Positions 8,837 through 17,130 of a stretch of DNA of 64,000 nt are shown in pieces. Where the stretch lies: NCBI RefSeq assembly GCF_007744255.1, contig NZ_CP036267.1:2545500-2609499 (forward strand). The letters are read 5' to 3'. The notes under the pieces were generated by a model that was not told where the DNA came from, did not search any database, and worked only from the letters and a program-made list of their open reading frames with translations. Source of the stretch: Thalassoglobus polymorphus (GTDB lineage: Bacteria > Planctomycetota > Planctomycetia > Planctomycetales > Planctomycetaceae). Every line of letters starts with the position of its first letter. The first letter of the stretch is position 1. Both the position numbers and the translations under genes were made by a program.

Positions 8837-8871
8837 TGTGGAACCTCATTTCTGAGTGTGAGTCAGGTCAA

Positions 8872-9066
8872 TCACGAGGTCTCTTCTGAAGAGGTGGCCT
8901 CGGTTTTTTCCACCGTTTCAGTGCTAGTCTGATCAGGTGATTCTTTTTTTTGCTTCTTCTTGCTTCGAATCGATCGGGCGATCAAGTGTGTCGAAAGTAA
9001 AACAATGAAGGAAACAACAGCGAACTTGATAAACCACGCTGTGAATCGTTGTAAGACTTCTTCCAT
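8872..9066 (-). CDS. Small single-pass membrane protein in the Tad locus
   Basis: A 64-residue ORF with one membrane segment (residues 12-30, WFIKFAVVSFIVLLSTHLI), a basic stretch (RSIRSKKKQKK) and an acidic Ser/Thr/Glu tail (TSTETVEKTEATSSEETS). It fits snugly between the tadE-like and prepilin peptidase genes on the same strand (35 bp before the latter), which supports it as real. The ribosome site is weak. Function unknown; a role in pilus assembly is only inferred from position. Confidence 0.55.
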   Translation of the reverse strand: MEEVLQRFTAWFIKFAVVSFIVLLSTHLIARSIRSKKKQKKESPDQTSTETVEKTEATSSEETS

Positions 9067-9133
9067 GATGGCTTTTGCCTGCTGAGTTCGAAGTGGATGA
9101 CTGTTTTATGAGCAATCGTAACAGTCAGGCATC

Positions 9134-9745
9134 TTACTCCAAGCTCGCTCTCGACGTCATCTCAAACTTTGAGCCCGCGAGTGAAAAACCAAATGACGCG
9201 AGCCAGTCCGGGACTGGTCCGTCAATTCCACTTGGATCAGCGGAATCTACGAACTCAAAGCACAACGTCACAACAACTTCGTCGATATCGGGGGGGGGAC
9301 CCGTTCTTGAACAGCCAATCACGTTCCCGGACTGATTTAGTGAACCACCTGCTGGGCGGGTCACTGTCATTCCGTTTCGCTCTATTATGACTGTCGCGTT
9401 TTGTTTTTTGGGGTCATCGGTGGCGAGACCATTCGCTGAATCGACGACTTCAATGTTATAGACATTTAAGTGTTGGTTAATGACTGCGACAACCTTATCG
9501 GCAATGTCGTCGTCGTCACCAGCAAGATCCAGCGGAAACGTTGAGGGATATAATTCGGCGGCTTTTCGAGTCCCTTCGTGCAAAGCAGTTGTTCCACCCT
9601 CGATGACGAGGATGAGAAAGAAGAATTCGACAATTGCGAGCCCGGCGATAAAGACAATCGGGAACGCAATAATGAACTCCAGAGTCACTGAACCGCTTCG
9701 TTCGTGACCTGAGGTCGATCGATTATGTTGCCGAACACGTAACAA
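9134..9745 (-). CDS. TadE-like pseudopilin
   Basis: A 203-residue protein with the TadE layout: a short basic leader (RQHNRSTSGHERSGS), the prepilin-like hydrophobic segment VTLEFIIAFPIVFIAGLAIVEFFFLI with the conserved Glu, then a helix (GGTTALHEGTRKAAEL) and an exported domain. TadE-type minor pilins are processed by the TadV peptidase, encoded downstream here. The C-terminal domain contains a three-proline run (GPPPDIDEVVVTL) encoded by a 9-G homopolymer on the plus strand (9290-9298), so the frame would shift on slippage. Confidence 0.8.
   Translation of the reverse strand: MLRVRQHNRSTSGHERSGSVTLEFIIAFPIVFIAGLAIVEFFFLILVIEGGTTALHEGTRKAAELYPSTFPLDLAGDDDDIADKVVAVINQHLNVYNIEVVDSANGLATDDPKKQNATVIIERNGMTVTRPAGGSLNQSGNVIGCSRTGPPPDIDEVVVTLCFEFVDSADPSGIDGPVPDWLASFGFSLAGSKFEMTSRASLE
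9290..9298. repeat. Nine-base G homopolymer inside the TadE-like gene
   Basis: Nine consecutive G on the plus strand encode Pro-Pro-Pro (plus the last base of the preceding Gly codon context) on the minus strand. It was the longest mononucleotide G/C tract I noticed in the window. Loss or gain of one base would truncate or alter the last third of the pseudopilin. Confidence 0.7.
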
Positions 9746-9881
9746 GCATCCACTCCAATGGAGAATTAGCTCAACTTACTGACAAGCTGAGAAGGGCAAA
9801 TTACTCTTCTCAGAAAACATCATCGTATTTGTGACTGAGTTCCCTCAGCCAGTGAATACGGTTTTCAGTTGATGGTCGTGC

Positions 9882-10070
9882 TTAACTGTTAATGGCATTA
9901 ATGGCGTTTGCCAGATCGTTCAATTCATTAACCAATGCAACTCGCACGGTGGCGAGTCCGACCAAGACACCAATTCCGACAATTGTCAACAATAGGAGGT
10001 ACTCAACGAAAATCGATCCGCGACGTTTTTCGTTCGCTTTAGCGACTGTTTTTTTCATCAAATTGACCAT
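9882..10070 (-). CDS. Flp-type pilin
   Basis: A 62-residue prepilin. The leader MVNLMKKTVAKANEKRRG ends in Gly and is followed by SIFVEYLLLLTIVGIGVLVGLATV. The Glu at +5 and Tyr at +6 after the Gly cut site are the Flp subfamily hallmark. The ATG at 10070 has an AGAGAG site 6-7 bases upstream; the longer frame to 10178 is not supported. It is the major subunit candidate of a Tad pilus, exported, cut by the peptidase at 8378 and assembled as a fibre. No CpaB, CpaC, CpaF or TadB/C genes are in the window. Confidence 0.85.
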   Translation of the reverse strand: MVNLMKKTVAKANEKRRGSIFVEYLLLLTIVGIGVLVGLATVRVALVNELNDLANAINAINS

Positions 10071-10190
10071 TGTGGACTCTCTTTTCACCGTTGCTAGCTG
10101 CGAGTTCCGATATTCTTCCTTGAGTGATCGCCTCACTCCCTGCCGGACAAATCCGGAAATTGTGACGGGAATGCACACGACCTCATCTCG

Positions 10191-11810
10191 CTATTCGGCA
10201 ATCTTTGTGCCGGTGATGCGGTCTGCCGGAAAAATTTCCCAGTCGAACCCCGATTTCTTAGGCAGATTGACTTGCAACGCTGAGGTTTTCGAGACTGGAA
10301 GAAAACCTGATTTGATGTAAATTCTTGCCTGTCCATCCGAGTAGAGGAGTTGCCAATCCTCTCGTTTTTCTAGATAGCTGACAGGGCCTGCTTCTTCAGG
10401 CAAGAGTGCGATTTGTGTCGGATATTGATCTAAAAACGGGGTTTTCGGCGGAAGTGTCTGTCCTGTTCGTTGAAATTCCAGGAAATCGGTCTCCAAAGTC
10501 GGGTTGTACACAGTCCGGTAACGTCCATCAAAAGCGACTCGACTTTCCGGAAACGTTTGCCAGATCACGAATTGCGCCCATCCATAGTCTGTCAGAATGT
10601 TTCCTGAGATCTCATGATCATTGAGGAACCGAACTGCCCGTGTCGGCATGCCTGGGGCACCGCTCGTGGTTTCTACAACGATTTCTGTCGGTAGCAGCCC
10701 AGCTTTCATAATTGGAATTGCACCCCGGATTCCCAACAGGAAAAGAAAAATAATTGCCGCAGCGACTCCGAATCGTCGTAAGCGGAAGGATTCAGGCGCT
10801 CCCCATCGTTGACACAAATTGGGGAAAGTTCGTTGCAGAGCATCCGTCAAAATTGCCGGTAAGAAAACGACTTCGGCTAAACAGAGAAGAGCGATGTGTC
10901 GTAAGTGCATGACTGCTTGAGCCGCAATGACCGCCATGGTTAAGAGATCAATCCATTTCCAGTTTCTGCCAACTCCAAACGCAAAAACTAAAATGAGAAA
11001 TGGAGCCACATACACCCAGGAAAATTCTACTTGAAAGACAGATTGCCATTCTCGAACGAGTTGCTCTGTCCCCAAGTGCGTCAACAGCATCGAGTGAAGT
11101 TCGATACCGTACGGGGTGATCAAAGTCGACAAAATTGAGAGCCCGCAGACTGCCGAAAGTTGATAGGCGAGTAGATAGTCTCCTTTTTTCAATACTGCCC
11201 GGCCCCAGGCCATCACCGCATAAAACCCAATCAAAGCAATCCCGGCGAGGAAACCGCCGTGATGATTCACCCAGATCATCGTGAGAACGGGGAGACTCCA
11301 GATGAGGCGTGTTGGTCGTTCCCATGCAGTTCGGAGAAGTATCAAAAACACCGGAAAGAATAGGAACGTCACCAATTGCGGGCGGATATAGACTACGAAG
11401 TTGCCGAGGCAGAGTGTCGTGAAGGTCACCAACATGACCCGAGCACCAAGATTTGAATCGGAGCGGCACAGGTTCCAGGTCAGTATTGCAGTCATCGAGG
11501 CGAGGATGACGTATTTCCAAAGCAGGAGGCCGCGATTCCCCAATTGAGTCCACAAACCACCGAACTCGTACTCTGTCGCCCATTCATGGTTGACCCATCG
11601 ATCACCCGCTGCGGTGTACGAGAAAGGGTCGGTTGCCTCTGTGAAGACCCCCTGCTCTATCGCTCGTATTCCGTAAAGGGTATGCCCCCAAAGATCGGGA
11701 TCTGCAATTGTAAGTGAACATAGAAACAGCCACGACATCAGCCCCAGTAGAATCGTGGCAATCGTTTTCTCTTGATTCAAATTCTTTTCTGGCATGTTCA
11801 AGTCGTTCAT
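10191..11810 (-). CDS. Polytopic membrane protein resembling GT-C glycosyltransferases
   Basis: A 539-residue protein with about ten predicted membrane segments in its first 380 residues and a soluble C-terminal part. The first loop has DPDLWGHTLYG and TDPFSYTAAGDRWVNHEWATEY, the Asp- and His/Glu-bearing pattern seen in the first external loop of dolichyl-phosphate-mannose-type (GT-C) transferases. The C-terminal part has GNILTDYGWAQFVIWQTFPESRVAFDGRY. It may glycosylate a protein or lipid on the outside of the inner membrane; substrate unknown. It lies about 120 bp upstream of the Flp pilin on the same strand, so pilin modification is an attractive but unproven idea. Confidence 0.6.
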   Translation of the reverse strand: MNDLNMPEKNLNQEKTIATILLGLMSWLFLCSLTIADPDLWGHTLYGIRAIEQGVFTEATDPFSYTAAGDRWVNHEWATEYEFGGLWTQLGNRGLLLWKYVILASMTAILTWNLCRSDSNLGARVMLVTFTTLCLGNFVVYIRPQLVTFLFFPVFLILLRTAWERPTRLIWSLPVLTMIWVNHHGGFLAGIALIGFYAVMAWGRAVLKKGDYLLAYQLSAVCGLSILSTLITPYGIELHSMLLTHLGTEQLVREWQSVFQVEFSWVYVAPFLILVFAFGVGRNWKWIDLLTMAVIAAQAVMHLRHIALLCLAEVVFLPAILTDALQRTFPNLCQRWGAPESFRLRRFGVAAAIIFLFLLGIRGAIPIMKAGLLPTEIVVETTSGAPGMPTRAVRFLNDHEISGNILTDYGWAQFVIWQTFPESRVAFDGRYRTVYNPTLETDFLEFQRTGQTLPPKTPFLDQYPTQIALLPEEAGPVSYLEKREDWQLLYSDGQARIYIKSGFLPVSKTSALQVNLPKKSGFDWEIFPADRITGTKIAE

Positions 11811-12184
11811 CTGTAGAAATCGCAGCGAAAGTGTAAACGCCTGGCTACGCGCATCCGGTTCTCAACAGTTTTTTTATCGACACTGGACGGTTCCGCACTT
11901 GCGAGATCATGCGGCACGTTTTGTGCTAATACTTATGTCGAGTCTGAATCTTCTTCTAGAGCAGTATTGAACCAGATGGAAGCATTCAGCTTGGTAAAAT
12001 GAGTGAATGAGCATATGGATAACGCTCTACGCGGATAGAGAAACCGCGATGATGTCCTGGAATTGATCCAGAATGTGCCTGATAAGGCATCTTTCGGAAA
12101 AGATTCAAAGACCATAAGAATTTCGACCAACGGAGTGTTCGATACACTCTCTCCAAATTTTTTTGCAAATCGAATTGGTGTGAG
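11811..12184. other. Intergenic region, 374 bp
   Basis: Between divergent genes (membrane protein minus, lipoprotein plus). The stretch 11957-12031 starts CTAGAGCAG and ends GCTCTA, similar at the tips to PM2, but the interior does not match, so it is at most a decayed relative. ORFs here are short and lack ribosome sites. It should hold both promoters. Confidence 0.4.
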
Positions 12185-12637
12185 ATGGCTAAGACTCGAC
12201 GAAACATCACGCAGGTTTTTGTGATTACTGGAGTTCTCTTTGCAACGCTTTCTCAATCGGGATGTGCAAAATCTCCGAGTGAGTTACTCATCGGTCGTTG
12301 GTATTCTGGAGAGATGACCATTCGTTTCCGGGAAGACAATGCTGTCATCTGGAACTCCTCTCAAGGGTTAGCCCTGGGACATTTCGAATTTCGCGGGAAG
12401 GCAAAACGCGTCAAAGATAGAGAGCTGGTTCCCAATCTGTTCGTTGACGTCATTCGCAACGACGAGCGTCAGAAGTTTCAATTCGAACTCAATTTTATGG
12501 GCCAGGATCGAATTCGAATGGAACTGGTCCCCTACGGGGAAAATAATTCTCGGAACAGCACACCTCGCGGGCTCGTTCTTCGACGTGCCAATGACAACAC
12601 GCTCGGCGGTGGTCCTGCGAAAGTTGCCAGTCGATAG
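12185..12637 (+). CDS. Small predicted lipoprotein of unknown function
   Basis: A 150-residue protein. The N-terminus (MAKTRRNITQVFVITGVLFATLSQSGC) is a lipoprotein signal with Cys27 as the likely lipidated residue. The mature part has a short beta-rich domain (LLIGRWYSGEMTIRFREDNAVIWNSS, LALGHFEFRGKAKRV, LFVDVIRND, QKFQFELNFMGQDRIRMEL), compatible with a small lipocalin-like barrel of the kind used to measure or bind small ligands. I do not recognise the family. It stands alone between a large membrane protein and serC. Confidence 0.65.
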   Translation: MAKTRRNITQVFVITGVLFATLSQSGCAKSPSELLIGRWYSGEMTIRFREDNAVIWNSSQGLALGHFEFRGKAKRVKDRELVPNLFVDVIRNDERQKFQFELNFMGQDRIRMELVPYGENNSRNSTPRGLVLRRANDNTLGGGPAKVASR

Positions 12638-12727
12638 ACAAGAAGAGGAAGGTCCTCTGGAGAAGCGAGGAGACATCGAAGCGATCTCGGTGCCAGAGAT
12701 GATCGCCGGATGACTGGTTTCACTGCT

Positions 12728-12810
12728 TAGATCACTTTGCTCTACCGTGTCCCCGCGAAGTACGCATTTCTCTAATGAGAACTGACCTTGGGATTGCTCT
12801 CTGAAACGCA
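12728..12810 (+). repeat. Decayed PM2/PM1 composite repeat
   Basis: TAGATCACTTTGCTCTACCG followed by CCGCGAAGTACGCATTTCTC is the left part of PM2. It then runs at 12775 into GAGAACTGACCTTGGGATT and GCTCTCTGAAAC, the left part of PM1, with PM1 at the same junction as in the copy at 15565-15720. The right ends are not recognisable. Confidence 0.5.
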
Positions 12811-13189
12811 TCCTTTTCTTTTTCGCTTCTCACTTGTTCATATCAGTAAAGCAGCATGCTCAACTGCGTAGGATATCAAAAACCAAGTTGAAAATTACTT
12901 TCATTCCTGGTTGAGAGAAGCCTCTCTGTCTCTTCCGATTTGATCAGCAGTTGTTGATAAAAAAGGAAAAAGAGCGAACTTCTTTGATTTCCAGTAACTC
13001 CCCCAGCTCTTCGATTGTGACAGACGGGGAGAATTCGTTAAATAGTTGAGAATTGAGTATCTCTCGGAACGAACATTCTGAAGCGGCGCCCTCTCTGTTC
13101 CGATGAGTCGACTTGCTCGATAGAATTTCAGGAGTGAAAGATTGTCCGCGCTTCACTCGTCCATCGAAAAATCCAACACCCGATATCCA
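12811..13189. other. Leader region of serC, no gene seen
   Basis: About 380 bp before the serC ATG. The overlapping ORFs on both strands have no family resemblance. It should contain the serC promoter. I saw no riboswitch or attenuator that I could support. Confidence 0.4.
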
Positions 13190-14272
13190 ATGTCTCAAAG
13201 AATCAATAATTTCTCAGCTGGTCCTGCCGTTCTTCCAGTCGAAGTGCTCGAAGAAGCTCAAAACAGTCTGCTCGATTTCAATGGGACCGGAATCGGCATC
13301 ATGGAGCATTCGCACCGAGGGGCTGCTTTCAGCGGAGTGCTGGCTCAGACGATCGCAGATTGTCGGAAACTTGCAGAGATTCCTGACGACTATCAGGTCC
13401 TGTTTGTTCAAGGTGGAGCCTCTTCACAGTTCTTCACCCTCCCCATGAATTTTCTCAGCGAGGGGGAGACTGCTGATTACCTCGTGACAGGAGCCTGGTC
13501 GAAGAAAGCCGTGGCCCAGGCAAAACGTTTTGGAACAGCTCACGTTGCCAGTACCAGCGAAGACCGCAATTTCTGCTACATCCCGGAGACGGCTGAATAC
13601 TCTGCGAACCCGAAGTATGTTCATTTCACTTCGAACAACACAATTTTCGGGACTCAGTTCCATAAAGAGCCAGAGACTCCAGACGGCGCACCTTTGATTT
13701 GCGATGCAAGTAGTGACATCTTCTGTCGTCCGCTTGATATCAAGAAGTATGGAATGATTTACGCCGGTGCGCAGAAAAACCTGGGCCCATCTGGTGTTAC
13801 GTTGGTTGTTGTGCACGATGATCTGGTCAAGGCAGGCAAACTCGATATCCCGGAAATGTTGCAATATCGAACTTTCGCTGAGAACGATTCTTGTTACAAC
13901 ACGCCCCCGACATTTGGAATCTATTTCATGGGGCTCGTTTTCAAATGGATCATGAAGCAAGGCGGCCTCAAAGAAATTGAAATCCGTAATCAGCAGAAGT
14001 CGGAAGTTCTCTATTCGTACCTCGACAATAGCAACCTGTTCCGCGCCACCGCAGACCGGGGAAGCCGTTCGCTGATGAACGTCACCTTCGTGACCGGTGA
14101 CGAAACGATTGACAAACGATTCATCGAGCAAGCTACAGCAGCCGGATTCGATGGTCTCAAAGGTCACCGAAGTGTCGGCGGAATGCGAGCGAGTCTTTAC
14201 AACGCGTTTCCACCTGCAGGGGTGAAGGAACTCGTCGACTTTATGACAGACTTCGAAGCCAAAAACAGCTGA
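13190..14272 (+). CDS. serC: Phosphoserine aminotransferase
   Basis: A 360-residue PLP enzyme that makes 3-phosphoserine from 3-phosphohydroxypyruvate with glutamate, the second step of serine synthesis; it can also act in the PLP synthesis pathway. Marks are [12 protein letters not shown] at the N-terminus, [33 protein letters not shown] and the PLP lysine K196 in [12 protein letters not shown], and [12 protein letters not shown] near the end. Start 13190 is chosen because it matches the family N-terminus and length; the frame is open to a TTG at 13142. A hairpin follows the stop. Confidence 0.96.
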   Translation: MSQRINNFSAGPAVLPVEVLEEAQNSLLDFNGTGIGIMEHSHRGAAFSGVLAQTIADCRKLAEIPDDYQVLFVQGGASSQFFTLPMNFLSEGETADYLVTGAWSKKAVAQAKRFGTAHVASTSEDRNFCYIPETAEYSANPKYVHFTSNNTIFGTQFHKEPETPDGAPLICDASSDIFCRPLDIKKYGMIYAGAQKNLGPSGVTLVVVHDDLVKAGKLDIPEMLQYRTFAENDSCYNTPPTFGIYFMGLVFKWIMKQGGLKEIEIRNQQKSEVLYSYLDNSNLFRATADRGSRSLMNVTFVTGDETIDKRFIEQATAAGFDGLKGHRSVGGMRASLYNAFPPAGVKELVDFMTDFEAKNS

Positions 14273-14288
14273 TCAGCGATGCCTTTGA

Positions 14289-14313
14289 ATCCGCCTCGAA
14301 ATTCGAGGCGGAT
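14289..14313 (+). terminator. Hairpin after serC, probable terminator
   Basis: ATCCGCCTCGA pairs with TCGAGGCGGAT around a 3-nt AAT loop, 16 bp after the serC stop, followed by GTTTGAT. The T-run is short, so it is either a weak terminator or a 3' stabiliser. Confidence 0.55.
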
Positions 14314-14343
14314 GTTTGATGCAGGCAGTTGCTTGACGCAGAA

Positions 14344-14380
14344 TGTTCGGGAGGCTTCTCTGAGGGAACGCTCCCGAACA
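14344..14380. terminator. Second hairpin between convergent serC and aroH
   Basis: TGTTCGGGAG pairs with CTCCCGAACA (10 bp, 17-nt loop). It lies between converging genes and could block read-through from aroH on the minus strand, but no clear T-run follows on either side. Confidence 0.4.
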
Positions 14381-14492
14381 ATGTTGATACAGATGCCGAG
14401 AAGATACTCAGCGCCATCTGTTTACAAGCCATCGGCTTGGCGGAGCGAGAGATCCTTAAAGCAATGCAAGCGTTTGCTCAATCACTAAAAGT

Positions 14493-14864
14493 TCATTGGG
14501 CGTTTGAGATATCTTTTCGCAGCTTCTGAGCGTCTCTTAAGTAGACGTGATTCATTTCCGACTGGTGTTTGTCGCTGTTCAAATGCAGTAGAATGCGAAT
14601 CACTAAGGGTAAGGCTCCGGGGACTTCGATTTCAGATGCACACAGCAACGGAACGGAGCCCATTCCTAATTCCCTGGCAGCTTCTGCTGGAAACGCGGCG
14701 GTTAAATCTGTCGTTGTCGTGAAGATTGCAGAGACGACTTCAGAAAAATCATTGAGCTCATTGCGCGCAATAATTTCTTCAAGCAGTTCACGAGTTGCTG
14801 AGAGAATCTCAACTTTCGTGTTCGCTTCGACAGTGATCGCGCCTCTTACGCCTCGTACGGGCAT
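14493..14864 (-). CDS. aroH: Chorismate mutase, AroH type
   Basis: A 123-residue monofunctional chorismate mutase converting chorismate to prephenate for Phe/Tyr synthesis. With the start at 14864 the active-site residues fall at exactly the Bacillus subtilis positions: Arg7 ([10 protein letters not shown]), Cys75 and Glu78 ([11 protein letters not shown]), Arg90, Tyr108 (NHVYLRDA) and Arg116. A GGAAG site lies 5 bases upstream of this ATG, so the longer frame to 14903 is rejected. It is convergent with serC. Expected fold is a trimer with pseudo-alpha/beta-barrel subunits. Confidence 0.93.
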   Translation of the reverse strand: MPVRGVRGAITVEANTKVEILSATRELLEEIIARNELNDFSEVVSAIFTTTTDLTAAFPAEAARELGMGSVPLLCASEIEVPGALPLVIRILLHLNSDKHQSEMNHVYLRDAQKLRKDISNAQ

Positions 14865-15062
14865 TAGTCTTCCGTTTTTAGAGAATTGGGGTGAAGTGCC
14901 CAAGAGTGTAGCGAAACATTAGAGTCACATCATCCGTGAATTCAAAATTTCAGCCGGTATTTGAACTGAGCCCATAACGGTCTCTCTTGAGCAAATCCAA
15001 ATTTGATTGATACGTCCTTCCTTGAGGCCAGCAAGTCTATTCAGCCATCTTGCGAGGGATGT

Positions 15063-15524
15063 TCAGTCTTCCCATTGTTGGAAAGGATAGACCGATAGAT
15101 TGGAATTGTGATACCTCATGTCGCTGGAAACTTCTTCGCCGATCCAGGGAGGCAACTCGAACAGTTCGTCTTCTGAGTCGAGTTCGATTTCGGCCACAAT
15201 CAGTCCGGAGTTATCACCCAAAAATTCGTCGACTTCCCACGTATGTTTGCCATGCGGAACTCGCCAGCGATACTTCTCAACGATAAAGCCCTCACACAGA
15301 AGCAGTAGTTCCTGCGCATCCGGCAGGGGAATCGGATACTCGAATTCCTGCCGTGAGAAGTTTTGCGTTGAGGATTTGATTGTGATCCAGGCATTCTCTC
15401 CGGCTACCCGCACGCGAACAGTTCTGCCTGGTTCTCTCGACAGGTATCCCTGTCGATAAAGGATCGGCTCCCCCTGTTGGTACGACTGCAGCACAAGAAA
15501 CTTACGTTCGATTTCAACTCCCAT
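15063..15524 (-). CDS. CYTH-domain phosphatase-like protein
   Basis: A 153-residue single CYTH domain. The ExExK signature EIERKFLV is at residues 4-11, followed by YLSREPGRTVRVRVAG, AWITIK, FEYPIP, EKYRWRVPHGKHTWEVDEF and LIVAEIELDSEDE, giving the alternating Arg/Lys and Glu strands of the triphosphate tunnel. Bacterial members are usually inorganic triphosphatases or, more rarely, class IV adenylate cyclases or thiamine triphosphatases; the sequence does not say which. It is cytoplasmic and lies 198 bp from aroH. Confidence 0.88.
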   Translation of the reverse strand: MGVEIERKFLVLQSYQQGEPILYRQGYLSREPGRTVRVRVAGENAWITIKSSTQNFSRQEFEYPIPLPDAQELLLLCEGFIVEKYRWRVPHGKHTWEVDEFLGDNSGLIVAEIELDSEDELFELPPWIGEEVSSDMRYHNSNLSVYPFQQWED

Positions 15525-15564
15525 GTCTGCTTCGCCTATTCTTTCAGGTTTCGAAATCGGGTTT

Positions 15565-15720
15565 GAGTTGAGTTTGATCTACCCTGTTCCCGTGAAGAAC
15601 GCGTTTCTCTAGAACTGATCCTGAAACCTGAATTTTCTCCCTCAAACGTTGAGAAAAACAGTGATTCCAGAGGTTTTCGGACTGGCTCTAGTAAAATGCT
15701 GTTCGCCACGAGGCAGAATG
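15565..15720 (+). repeat. PM2 repeat split by a PM1 insertion (copy D)
   Basis: The left part of PM2 (15565-15609, with CGTGAAGAACGCGTTTCTC) and its right part (15691-15720, GTAAAATGCTGTTCGCCACG) flank a complete 81-bp PM1 (15610-15690). PM1 begins TAGAACTGATCCTGAAACC and ends GGTTTTCGGACTGGCTCTA. TA occurs at both junctions. The 3' end of PM2 is truncated before its usual terminal block. Confidence 0.7.
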
Positions 15721-15742
15721 CGACATTAATATTTAACCGGTT

Positions 15743-16918
15743 CTATGCCGTTACTCTTTCTGCGACAACAGCTTTTGTTTTTCCTTGAAGTCTGGCAATG
15801 AAAAGCGTGGCACGTCCGTGACCTTTGAGAGGAAGTTTCTTTCTCAGTTGGTCGGCATTTGTCGGGACGTGCCGGCATTTGATTTCGACTTCTCCAACAG
15901 GATGATCACGGAAGTATTTTCGCATCTCCTTCGCGTTGTTTGGAAGAGTTGCGAGGACACGAAATGGAGTGGCTGCTGGAGTTGAAATGAGTTTGGCACT
16001 GGTCAGGTATTCTTCTGCGTCATCAAGACGAGTCAGGCCAATTTGATCTGCAAGTGCGTCGAGTAGTCCAGCGCGAACGATCGCAGGATCGGGATCGTAC
16101 ATGTAATCATTCAGTTCGCCCACACGCGGGTAATGGTCCCAAGGATTTGCTGTCAGTGTGTAGCCAGCGGGGAGAATTGTTGCGGTCCAGTCGCACTCCC
16201 CTGCTGCATCGCCATACCAGACGGTTGCCTCTTTGCACTCTCCGTTGAGGCTGATGAGTTCGATCTCGCAGTTCTGAAACTTTCCGCCAAAGTTGCTGGC
16301 CGGAGAGAGTTTCATCGCTCCCGCTGGTGTTGATTCAGTAAGTTGTTGCAGGAATTCCAATGGAGGTTCATAGTCTTCCAGTCGGACCGCCCTTTTTTGA
16401 CTCGATCTTCGATCTGGGTCAATGTGAATCCAATGCCCACCGAGGTCCAGGCTGCGTACGTCACAGGCTTCTGTTGTGATTCGATCCTGAACGCCATAAA
16501 TCGCAGCGTTGAGCATTGTGCGTATTCCGGCGACAGGCAACTCGTCGACACTGTGAACGTTCTTCCCGACTGACGCCATCGCGATGGAGTCCGAGCCGAT
16601 CCCGGAACAGAGGTCGTAGATTGGCGATGTTGCGTGTTGAAAACGCTTCGCTTTGTGATTTGCCACCGCTTCAGGAGTCGATTGTTCGAGCCCTTTTCGG
16701 TCGAACCACATCTGGTCTCCCTTTGAAAATTTATCCTTGGCTTTTGACCTCAACTCACAAAGTGTCAGAGCTGCTCGGACGAGTTCAGCGGGATATTTCT
16801 CACGCAGAGATTGTTGCCGTTTGAATTCCGATTCATCAGAAGACTCGATTGCGGCGAACAGTTCCGGATGTTTTTGTAGCTGGAGAAGTATTTCAGATTC
16901 AGGATCTTGCAACGTCAC
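15743..16918 (-). CDS. SAM-dependent methyltransferase with THUMP-like C-terminal domain
   Basis: A 391-residue cytoplasmic protein. It has a helical N-terminal part (1-90), a Rossmann methyltransferase core with motif I IYDLCSGIGSDSIAMA, the acidic VHSVDELP strand and the catalytic-loop analogue IHIDPDRR, and a C-terminal part (YLTSAKLISTPAATPFRVLATLP and EIKCRHVPTNADQLRKKLPLKGHG) that matches the THUMP-like domain of this family. The substrate is unproven; RNA or tRNA is expected from the THUMP link. The first start is GTG 16918 without a clear ribosome site, so the exact N-terminus is uncertain. Confidence 0.8.
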   Translation of the reverse strand: MTLQDPESEILLQLQKHPELFAAIESSDESEFKRQQSLREKYPAELVRAALTLCELRSKAKDKFSKGDQMWFDRKGLEQSTPEAVANHKAKRFQHATSPIYDLCSGIGSDSIAMASVGKNVHSVDELPVAGIRTMLNAAIYGVQDRITTEACDVRSLDLGGHWIHIDPDRRSSQKRAVRLEDYEPPLEFLQQLTESTPAGAMKLSPASNFGGKFQNCEIELISLNGECKEATVWYGDAAGECDWTATILPAGYTLTANPWDHYPRVGELNDYMYDPDPAIVRAGLLDALADQIGLTRLDDAEEYLTSAKLISTPAATPFRVLATLPNNAKEMRKYFRDHPVGEVEIKCRHVPTNADQLRKKLPLKGHGRATLFIARLQGKTKAVVAERVTA

Positions 16919-16990
16919 GGCAATGATTTCAGCGTTGAAGGTGGTGATGGAATTGGGCGATGAATGATTCGAAAAAGAGTAGTGAAAGAG

Positions 16991-17026
16991 AAAGCCTCCT
17001 CCCTGTGAAAGAGAGGAGGCTTTTTT
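16991..17026. terminator. Rho-independent terminator
   Basis: AAAGCCTCCTC (16991-17001) pairs with GAGGAGGCTTT (17013-17023), with T continuing to 17026. The T-run is on the plus strand and a shorter CTTTCTCTTTC follows on the minus strand, so it likely ends the transcript of the secreted protein gene at 17131 and may work both ways. Confidence 0.65.
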
Positions 17027-17130
17027 GTGGTTTGTTAGATCTTGAATTCAGGCTTGGCTCGGAAGCCGCTCCGAGGCCTGTAAGCCTGCTCATCAATCAC
17101 CACGGAATTCCGTTCGGTTAAAATGAGCCA

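Noticed and set aside
8277-8855. 192-codon ORF on the plus strand over the prepilin peptidase gene
   Set aside because: Proline/lysine-rich with no family resemblance; the minus-strand frame has both catalytic aspartates of TadV/CpaA, so the plus-strand ORF is a shadow.
11957-12031. Possible PM2 copy (CTAGAGCAG ... GCTCTA)
   Set aside because: Only the tips match; the interior blocks conserved in other copies are missing.
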